A DNA stretch of 64,000 nucleotides, taken from Sternotherus odoratus (Eukaryota; Chordata; Testudines; Kinosternidae). The DNA lies in contig JAVMKO010000006.1 of NCBI GenBank assembly GCA_032164245.1, positions 103,929,310-103,993,309 on the forward strand, in the 5' to 3' direction. Shown one piece after another: positions 61,601 through 64,000 of this stretch. A model generated the notes under the pieces. The model was not told the DNA's origin, made no database searches, and was given only the letters and a program-made list of their open reading frames with translations. Position 1 is the stretch's first letter. Every line of letters begins with the position of its first letter. The translations under genes were made by a program, and so were the position numbers.

Positions 61601-63308
61601 GGATCAGGACTCCTGGGTTCTCTTTCCCGCAGTGTCCTATGGTGAGTCTGTTTCTTTCAGGTCAAGAACCTGCGGCAGCGACGCGTCCCCCTCTCGGTCA
61701 CGTTCCAGTTCCCCGTGGAGCTGAGCGGGGTCCGAGTGTGGGACGCCTCTGAGGTCGTCCCCTCCAAGGTACCTGCCTCTCCATGGCCATGTGTGTGATG
61801 GGCCCAGTGACGCCTGCTCTGCTCTACAGCGCCCCCTGCTGGGACAGGCTGTTAACGGGGGAAACACACCATATCCCCACCCCCTGAGCCAGCCAGTCCC
61901 CTGTCCTAGGGCCGGATTGGTGCTGGTGCCCCCTAGAAGTGAAAGGTCCCGTGTCCCCTTCCCGCCCCCATTAACACCGTGTGTCTCTCCCTCCCCAGCC
62001 CCAGCTGGCTCAGTGCAACAGTGAGGGGGAAACGCCCGGTTCGAAGGACTTTGTGAAGCAGATGAGCGAGCGCCCCCTGCTGGTGAGTACAGGCCAGTGC
62101 GGGGCCCAGCAGCCCTTTCTCCTTGGCACCAACACAGACAGTGAGTGTGGGGCTGGCTGGGGGAGAGACAGGGCCTCGCGCTATAGACAGATCCAGACCC
62201 TCATGGCCATGCTGAGCCCCTGCACTCCCCCTGCCTCACCCAGCGATATCCTTCCGCCCCCAGGACTGCTCCGTGGCCACCTGTAAGAAGATCCGGTGCA
62301 GAATCGCCTCCCTGGAAATGCAGCAGCCGCTGGAGTTCATGATCAAAGGGAACGTCAGCTTCCAGTGGGTCTCCCAGGTACCAGAGCTGCCTCTGCCTCC
62401 CGGCACCGGGCGAGGGATCCCCCCATGTGAACATCCCCTGAGCCCCTCCCCAGAGCTGGCTGCATCTCAGTGCCGGGCAAGGGATCCCTATGTGAACGGC
62501 CTGTAAATTGCTCTGGGTCCCCCCGGGACGATGCTCTGGGCTGGTTTGTGTCATTTCCGGTCAGGGACGGTGAATTTCTCTGTTCCAGACTCAGCAGCAG
62601 AAAGTGAGTCTGGTGAGCCAGGCCTGGATTGAATACGAGGAGCAGAAATACACCCAGGAGGAGGGATTCGTCCAGCGCCAGGTACCAGAGTGACGGCGCC
62701 CGGGAGAGAGAGAGCGTCGGCTAGTGGTTAGAGCTGGGAGCCAGGACTCCTGGGTCCTGTCCCTGCTCCAGGGGCAGAATGGGGTCCGGTGGGTTAGAAG
62801 AGGGAGGGGGGATGGTGCCAGGTCTCCTGTGTTCTCTCCCTGGCTCTGGTGGGGAATGAGACCGAGTGGATACAATGGGGATTGCTGGGTGGCAGGACTC
62901 CTGGGTCCCCATCTCACATCTCCTCTCCCCAGGTGCAGACGGTGGTGGAGCGCCTCGCGGTCTATAACTACCTGCCCATCATCGTGGGGAGCAGCGTGGG
63001 GGGCCTGGTCCTGCTGGCTCTCATCACCGCAGCCCTCTACAAGGTGAGGGGGCAGGGCGTGGACCCCTCCCCCACTGCCCATCACCCTGGGGGCGGGGCC
63101 TGTGGCTCTCCCAGCTGGTGGGGGAGGGACAAGGGTTTTTCCTTCAGAGGTTTCCACAGCCTGTCCCTCCCCCTCCTCAGCCATGAGCCTGTCTCTGTCT
63201 GGCTCTCACCTTCTCCCCTCTGTCTCCTTCCAGTTTGGCTTCTTCAAGCGCCAGTACAAGCAGATGATGGAGGATGCTGAGGAGGGCGAGGGGTCTGGCT
63301 CGAGCTAG
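37663..63308 (+). CDS. ITGAM-like: Integrin alpha subunit, CD11b/c/d (ITGAM/ITGAX/ITGAD) clade, complete 30-exon gene
   Basis: This is a single-pass leukocyte adhesion and complement receptor alpha chain; by family it pairs with integrin beta-2 and binds ligand through its alpha-I domain. Thirty exons join in frame (3,450 nt, 1,149 residues), matching the 30 coding exons and roughly 1,150-1,160 residues of human CD11b/c/d. Order: signal peptide (about 1-20, [12 protein letters not shown] start), propeller blades, alpha-I domain (about 147-340), remaining blades with three calcium-type loops ([27 protein letters not shown]), thigh and calf domains, membrane span about 1103-1123, and GFFKR at 1127-1131. 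MIDAS residues are D159, S161, S163, a Thr near 228 and D261; the intrinsic-ligand Glu is E338 in KIFAIEG. No frameshift or internal stop was seen. The start is the only ATG giving a leader, and its paralogue conserves it. Which of CD11b, c or d it is closest to cannot be settled by eye. Confidence 0.95.
38900..40800 (+). mobile_element. CR1 LINE fragment split by a hAT insertion
   Basis: Coding remnants [38 protein letters not shown] and, after the insertion, [18 protein letters not shown] and [20 protein letters not shown] lie in plus orientation. 3' end near 40800. The interruption is 39444-40253. Confidence 0.92.
39444..40253. mobile_element. Non-autonomous hAT element with 8-bp target duplication CTCTAAAG
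   Basis: Ends CAGCGGTCGCCAACC and GGTTGGCGACCACTG. CTCTAAAG flanks at 39436-39443 and 40254-40261. The 810-bp interior is extremely GC-rich and contains tandem units around GAGGGAAGCGGCGGGAGCCC. No transposase. Confidence 0.93.
40985..41413. mobile_element. Interspersed element remnant ending TATGGTAACCCTA
   Basis: C-rich body with repeated GACCCC/CTGCCCC phrases and a terminus GGACGTATGGTAACCCTA that resembles other copies' ends (compare 880-897). Family not assigned. Confidence 0.45.
42065..42390. mobile_element. hAT-like remnant ending AGCCGGCCCTG
   Basis: The right end CTAGAGCCGGCCCTG resembles the termini of the 16449 and 53944 elements. The left end and target duplication were not found. 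Confidence 0.4.
42467..42474 (+). promoter_or_regulatory. Octamer motif upstream of plus exon 2
   Basis: ATTTGCAT within GATTTGCAT, 242 bp before exon 2. It is the positional counterpart of the octamers in the minus gene's intron 1. Confidence 0.4.
42717..42831 (+). CDS. ITGAM-like: Plus integrin exon 2: end of leader, first propeller blade
   Basis: Follows CCCCTGCAG and ends before GTAAGG. It encodes the end of the leader and mature N-terminus (near [13 protein letters not shown]) and the family motif [11 protein letters not shown]. Phase 1 in, phase 2 out. Confidence 0.93.
42980..43083 (+). CDS. ITGAM-like: Plus integrin exon 3: propeller blade 1
   Basis: Encodes [20 protein letters not shown] and a CDPDSGRC cysteine pair. 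VGAP is an FG-GAP signature and NET is a possible N-glycosylation site. Phase 2 in, phase 1 out. Confidence 0.93.
43138..43390 (+). repeat. 75-bp tandem repeat in intron 3
   Basis: CAGGACTCCTGGGYTCT recurs at 43140, 43215, 43290 and 43365, an exact 75-bp period. Each unit holds CTATCCCCAATGAG and GGTCTAGTGGGTTGGAG. Confidence 0.93.
43439..43503 (+). CDS. ITGAM-like: Plus integrin exon 4: propeller
   Basis: Encodes [20 protein letters not shown], matching the family's [10 protein letters not shown] stretch. Ends in phase 0 at GTAGGT. Only about 14 of 22 residues match the minus gene. Confidence 0.92.
43504..44159 (+). other. Intron 4 of the plus integrin gene
   Basis: 656 bp with diverged repeats around GCCATGGTGACNGTGATTGT, matching the minus gene's intron 4, which has the same length. 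Confidence 0.6.
44160..44274 (+). CDS. ITGAM-like: Plus integrin exon 5: propeller blade before the alpha-I domain
   Basis: Encodes [20 protein letters not shown], with conserved disulfide cysteines and the family CGPTVHQ motif. Nearly identical to minus exon 5: 36 of 38 residues, and about 3 nucleotide differences in 115. Confidence 0.93.
44546..44676 (+). CDS. ITGAM-like: Plus integrin exon 6: alpha-I domain start, MIDAS DxSxS
   Basis: Encodes [21 protein letters not shown]159, S161 and S163 are the metal-binding DxSxS of the MIDAS. Only about 23 of 44 residues match the minus gene. Confidence 0.95.
44892..45037 (+). CDS. ITGAM-like: Plus integrin exon 7: alpha-I domain
   Basis: Starts [16 protein letters not shown] and carries the TYTATA segment with the MIDAS threonine. 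Phase 2 out at GTAGGT. About 28 of 49 residues match the minus gene, placing it among the most divergent exons. Confidence 0.94.
45143..45293 (+). CDS. ITGAM-like: Plus integrin exon 8: alpha-I domain, MIDAS aspartate
   Basis: Encodes [20 protein letters not shown] then [18 protein letters not shown]261 in TDG completes the MIDAS. It is one codon shorter than minus exon 8 and than human CD11b, with the deletion in the loop just after the MIDAS aspartate. Confidence 0.94.
46532..46839. mobile_element. MITE-like element with TAA target duplication
   Basis: Ends GGCCAGGTCTAC and GTAGACTTGCCC are imperfect inverted repeats. TAA flanks both sides (46529-46531, 46840-46842), as for Harbinger-type MITEs. 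Inside is a near-perfect palindrome at about 46746-46790. Confidence 0.75.
47290..47665 (+). mobile_element. CR1-type LINE 3' fragment
   Basis: Remnants of the [18 protein letters not shown] and [15 protein letters not shown] coding end, then the ATGCTGGGACGGGACGAGGG-type 3' sequence ending in GTTCTTCTATT. Confidence 0.85.
47700..47850 (+). CDS. ITGAM-like: Plus integrin exon 9: alpha-I C-terminus with intrinsic-ligand Glu
   Basis: Encodes [16 protein letters not shown] and ends LQEKIFAIE. The terminal Glu (338) corresponds to the residue that links alpha-I activation to the beta-I-like domain. Acceptor is CTCTTGAAG. Confidence 0.95.
47851..48746 (+). other. Introns 9 and 10 of the plus integrin gene
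   Basis: 454 and 368 bp around exon 10. Intron 10 has the GCTAGGGGGCGCTGTGTTGC repeat (about 48553), the sense-strand counterpart of minus intron 10. No other feature. Confidence 0.55.
48305..48378 (+). CDS. ITGAM-like: Plus integrin exon 10: alpha-I to propeller linker
   Basis: Encodes [20 protein letters not shown] then SLLSP, the family GTQ-MSQEGFS segment returning to the propeller. It differs from the minus gene at 2 of 25 residues. Confidence 0.94.
48747..48876 (+). CDS. ITGAM-like: Plus integrin exon 11: FG-GAP propeller blade
   Basis: Encodes [20 protein letters not shown] then [17 protein letters not shown], matching the family VGSYDWAGG and DMNDAYLG motifs. Phase 0 in, phase 1 out. 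Confidence 0.95.
49420..50320 (+). mobile_element. CR1-type LINE 3' fragment
   Basis: Remnants [36 protein letters not shown] and [19 protein letters not shown] short tandem duplication around AAAAGTAGATAAGGAAGTGT (49865-49945) breaks the frame. Confidence 0.88.
50340..51200 (-). mobile_element. Degenerate CR1-like LINE fragment, minus orientation
   Basis: Resembles the 18400-18960 sequence, with TCGATCAAAGAGCCC-type text and later coding-strand remnants ([11 protein letters not shown]). Heavily decayed. Confidence 0.55.
51229..51955. mobile_element. hAT-like repeat, degenerate
   Basis: Near-terminal GGGCTGCAAACTTTTTTT and GTGTGAAAACCACTG suggest imperfect inverted ends. The interior is GC-rich and shares sequence with 200-400. 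No matching target duplication read. Confidence 0.5.
52269..52417 (+). CDS. ITGAM-like: Plus integrin exon 12: propeller blade
   Basis: Encodes [19 protein letters not shown] and ends EVLGEQ. APRYxHxGKV is the integrin FG-GAP repeat form. About 16 of 50 residues differ from the minus gene. Confidence 0.94.
52418..53191 (+). other. Intron 12 of the plus integrin gene
   Basis: Contains an old interspersed repeat (about 52600-52760, with GACCAGGACCCCATTGTGCG and CCCAAAGAGCTGACGGTCTC). It lacks the microsatellite and fold-back present in minus intron 12. Confidence 0.55.
53192..53332 (+). CDS. ITGAM-like: Plus integrin exon 13: calcium-binding propeller blade
   Basis: Encodes [20 protein letters not shown] with a DxNxDGxxD calcium loop, then [10 protein letters not shown]. 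In frame 0 at both ends. The minus homologue begins IGSYFGG. Confidence 0.95.
53619..53825 (+). CDS. ITGAM-like: Plus integrin exon 14: calcium-binding propeller blade
   Basis: Encodes [20 protein letters not shown], the DISGDGQTD calcium loop and [20 protein letters not shown]. Frame 0 at both ends. It differs from minus exon 14 at about 4 of 207 bases and one residue. Confidence 0.95.
53944..54365. mobile_element. Short hAT element with 8-bp target duplication CCCCCCAG
   Basis: Ends CAGGGCCGGCAACAGG and CTGTCGCCGGCCCTG. CCCCCCAG flanks at 53936-53943 and 54366-54373. It lies in intron 14 of the plus gene; the minus gene's intron 14 shows the uninterrupted site. Confidence 0.93.
54434..54564 (+). 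CDS. ITGAM-like: Plus integrin exon 15: last propeller blade
   Basis: Encodes [20 protein letters not shown] then [13 protein letters not shown], the third calcium loop. Phase 2 out at GTGAGT; a TG/CG microsatellite starts about 58 bp beyond the donor. Confidence 0.95.
54622..54857. repeat. Long TG/CG microsatellite in intron 15
   Basis: About 235 bp of alternating purine-pyrimidine (TGTGCGTGCG), starting about 58 bp after the exon 15 donor. Such tracts can adopt Z-DNA; effect unknown. Confidence 0.97.
54858..55750 (+). other. Rest of intron 15 of the plus integrin gene
   Basis: AT-richer sequence that looks like decayed retroelement (unassigned) followed by a normal acceptor. No exon seen. 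Confidence 0.4.
55751..55908 (+). CDS. ITGAM-like: Plus integrin exon 16: thigh domain start
   Basis: Encodes [20 protein letters not shown], a CQGQEKL cysteine and [11 protein letters not shown]. RSxPVLRV is the family propeller-thigh junction. Donor GTCAGA is weak but GT-compliant. Confidence 0.92.
56081..56235 (+). CDS. ITGAM-like: Plus integrin exon 17: thigh domain
   Basis: Encodes [20 protein letters not shown] and [12 protein letters not shown], aligning with the VTYDLALDSGR and QTCETLKLQLP segments of CD11b. Phase 1 in, phase 0 out. Confidence 0.92.
56383..56514 (+). CDS. ITGAM-like: Plus integrin exon 18: thigh domain
   Basis: Encodes [20 protein letters not shown] then [11 protein letters not shown], with possible N-glycosylation at NYT and NLT. 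Forty-four codons in frame 0. Confidence 0.92.
56515..58168 (+). other. Intron 18 of the plus integrin gene
   Basis: 1.65 kb with a possible tRNA-like SINE (56530-56665) and unassigned retroelement-like sequence (57070-58000). No exon. Confidence 0.5.
56530..56665 (-). mobile_element. Possible tRNA-derived SINE
   Basis: The minus strand contains CACTGGTTCGATCCCTGCAG, a good pol III B box, with CTTGCTTACAAACCCTGAGG before it. The full element was not delimited. Confidence 0.35.
58169..58242 (+). CDS. ITGAM-like: Plus integrin exon 19: thigh/calf-1 junction
   Basis: Encodes [20 protein letters not shown], matching the family FPFEKNCG..C motif. Phase 2 out at GTAAGT after a 1.65-kb intron. Confidence 0.93.
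58533..58674 (+). CDS. ITGAM-like: Plus integrin exon 20: calf-1 domain
   Basis: Encodes [20 protein letters not shown] then [20 protein letters not shown]. The N-R-GE-(D/N)SY-T motif is characteristic of the family. Confidence 0.93.
58709..58845 (+). promoter_or_regulatory. Four tandem CTCF-core-like motifs in intron 20
   Basis: CAGCAGGGGGCGCTGT and close variants occur at about 58709, 58751, 58791 and 58830, spaced about 40 bp within a short tandem repeat. The sequence resembles the CTCF core. The first copy is imperfect (GGCGATGT). Binding is inference. Confidence 0.45.
58881..58994 (+). CDS. ITGAM-like: Plus integrin exon 21: calf-1 domain
   Basis: Encodes [20 protein letters not shown] then HPIFWSGAK. 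The C...C-x-(I/V)NHPIF motif matches calf-1 of CD11b; NST is a possible glycosylation site. Confidence 0.92.
59449..60427 (+). mobile_element. LTR copy B with nested insertion
   Basis: Begins TGTCAGGAATCCCTCCCC and ends AAGGTTATGACA. Same family as 14248-15545. It includes an A-rich AAATATAAATA stretch and a nested fragment at 60061-60240. Confidence 0.7.
60061..60240 (-). mobile_element. Retroelement coding fragment nested in LTR copy B, Penelope-like by motif
   Basis: The minus strand reads [20 protein letters not shown] then [19 protein letters not shown], which resembles Penelope-type reverse transcriptase text. Short inverted arms (GTAGTGTCCCGGAAGTGG) lie at its ends. AATTTTAGAT flanks both sides. 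Confidence 0.5.
60855..60934 (+). CDS. ITGAM-like: Plus integrin exon 22: calf domain
   Basis: Encodes [20 protein letters not shown] then ITATAG, aligning with VTFNITFDVDSKASLGNKL. Follows a 1.86-kb intron carrying an LTR copy. Confidence 0.92.
61076..61159 (+). CDS. ITGAM-like: Plus integrin exon 23: calf-2 domain
   Basis: Encodes [20 protein letters not shown] then YGIFIILT. The ELPVKY motif is a family landmark. Phase 2 in and out. Confidence 0.92.
61319..61397 (+). CDS. ITGAM-like: Plus integrin exon 24: calf-2 domain
   Basis: Encodes [20 protein letters not shown] then VTHGYE, matching STKYLNFTASE. NFS is a possible glycosylation site. Phase 0 out. Confidence 0.92.
61661..61768 (+). 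CDS. ITGAM-like: Plus integrin exon 25: calf-2 domain
   Basis: Encodes [20 protein letters not shown] then [13 protein letters not shown], matching VSNLGQRSLPISLVFLVPV. Thirty-six codons in frame 0. Confidence 0.92.
61999..62082 (+). CDS. ITGAM-like: Plus integrin exon 26: calf-2 domain
   Basis: Encodes [20 protein letters not shown] then RPLL, including a conserved calf-2 cysteine. Twenty-eight codons in frame 0 between CAG and GTGAGT. Confidence 0.9.
62264..62377 (+). CDS. ITGAM-like: Plus integrin exon 27: calf-2 domain
   Basis: Encodes [20 protein letters not shown] then [14 protein letters not shown]. The (N/D)CS-A-C-x-x-I-(Q/R)C motif and KGN(L/V)SF are strongly family-specific. Confidence 0.94.
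62589..62681 (+). CDS. ITGAM-like: Plus integrin exon 28: membrane-proximal calf-2
   Basis: Encodes [20 protein letters not shown] then GFVQRQ, aligning with the family's VSTAEI..D.S.F..LPGQ..FVRSQ segment. Thirty-one codons in frame 0. Confidence 0.92.
62933..63043 (+). CDS. ITGAM-like: Plus integrin exon 29: transmembrane helix
   Basis: Encodes the juxtamembrane stretch and a hydrophobic span with [20 protein letters not shown], almost identical to the CD11b membrane segment. Frame 0 at both ends. Confidence 0.96.
63234..63308 (+). CDS. ITGAM-like: Plus integrin exon 30: cytoplasmic tail and stop
   Basis: Encodes [20 protein letters not shown] then SGSS and TAG. GFFKR is the alpha-beta membrane-proximal clasp motif. 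The short acidic tail ends in serines that might be phosphorylated (inference). Confidence 0.96.
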   Translation, partial: FGFFKRQYKQMMEDAEEGEGSGSS

Positions 63309-63975
63309 AGTGCTGCCACGGGCAACCCTCCTGCTTCCAAGGCCCCCCCAAAATAGCCACCCTTGCTGCCCCCCGCCCCCGGCTTCACTTCCCTCTGGGC
63401 TGCTCCAAATCCACCCTGCCTCTGACGTTGCCACCTCCAAGACGCAGAGAGACTGATCACTGGCCACCCTCCCACCAGCAAAACGCGTCCTAGTGCCAAC
63501 TAGATCCAGTCATTACTCCAGTTGGGCCTGGCCGAATTCTCTTTGTCTTTTTATAATTTTGAAGGAGAATTATCCAAGGTAATTATCCTGTGAGCAACCC
63601 CAACCACACCCGCATTGCCACGAGTTTTATACACATGAAGGTTGGACTCTAGTAAGTCCTCCCGCAATCATTTTTGTTCGTTGTCTAGCTGCCCGTTTTG
63701 ATTATCGATGGAAATATTGTGTCATTGATTTGTGTACGTGTGTGCGTGCGTGTGTGCGGTGAAACTGCTGTTGGCTGACAATTGCCCCCTGCTCACCCTC
63801 CCCATCTCATTCACTGCTCCTGAAGAGATTAAGGAAGTATTCACTAGATGCAGAGGAAGGGGGCTGACCTACAAAGGTTGGTCAGGAAGGCCGCTGAAAG
63901 CATGTGGTGAAATACCTTTGGCTGAATCTGATACAGTTGGTTAAGTTTGGCACTAATAAACGTTCCATCTTTATT
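63309..63975 (+). other. 3' untranslated region and poly(A) signal of the plus integrin gene
   Basis: Runs from the TAG to shortly after a canonical AATAAA at 63955-63960. It contains a short TG/CG run near 63730-63762. Cleavage is expected 10-30 bp after the signal. Confidence 0.75.
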
Positions 63976-64000
63976 TTCTTTATAACCATGCCTGACTTTT

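Noticed and set aside
37663..63308. Assignment to ITGAL (CD11a) or ITGAE
   Set aside because: CGPTVHQ, KIFAIEG(T)Q, the [12 protein letters not shown] tail and 30 phase-matched exons fit CD11b/c/d better. The exact orthologue within that group needs a tree.

Overview
The window is vertebrate nuclear DNA, most likely from a hidden-necked (cryptodiran) turtle. The main grounds are a tRNA-headed SINE at 16967-17142 whose 3' tail matches the tail of a CR1 LINE in the same window, many CR1 copies, short hAT elements with 8-bp target duplications, and LTR, Harbinger-like and possible Penelope-like remnants. The species call is inference.

Two beta-2-integrin-type alpha-subunit genes of the CD11b/c/d (ITGAM/ITGAX/ITGAD) clade lie head to head. 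The plus-strand gene (37663-63308) is complete. I could place 30 exons, all with GT/AG borders and compatible phases, giving 1,149 residues: signal peptide, seven-bladed beta-propeller with inserted alpha-I domain, thigh and calf domains, one membrane span and a GFFKR cytoplasmic motif. The minus-strand gene (21227 down to 3353) shows exons 1-15 (signal peptide, propeller and alpha-I domain). Its remaining exons would lie beyond the left edge, or are lost.

Layout: 1-3352 is sequence downstream of minus exon 15, with a Harbinger-like transposon split by an LTR-like insertion. 3353-21227 is the minus gene, with an 8.9-kb intron 1 full of nested repeats. 21228-22290 is its upstream arm. 22290-36700 is a repeat-filled spacer with an 18/33-bp minisatellite, LTR-like sequences, and a CR1 interrupted by a solo LTR and a 5S-rRNA-derived retroposon. 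36700-37662 is the matching upstream arm, and 37663-63975 the plus gene with its 3'UTR and poly(A) signal. Upstream arms, exons and several introns match in inverted orientation, so the pair looks like an inverted duplication.

Both products would pair with an integrin beta chain (beta-2 by family) on leukocytes. Divergence is patchy. Ligand-contact exons 6 and 7 share only about half of their residues, whereas exons 5 and 14 are almost identical even at silent sites. This suggests gene conversion in some segments and diversification of the alpha-I domain. Two hAT insertions have intact empty sites at matching paralogous positions, which orders them after the duplications.
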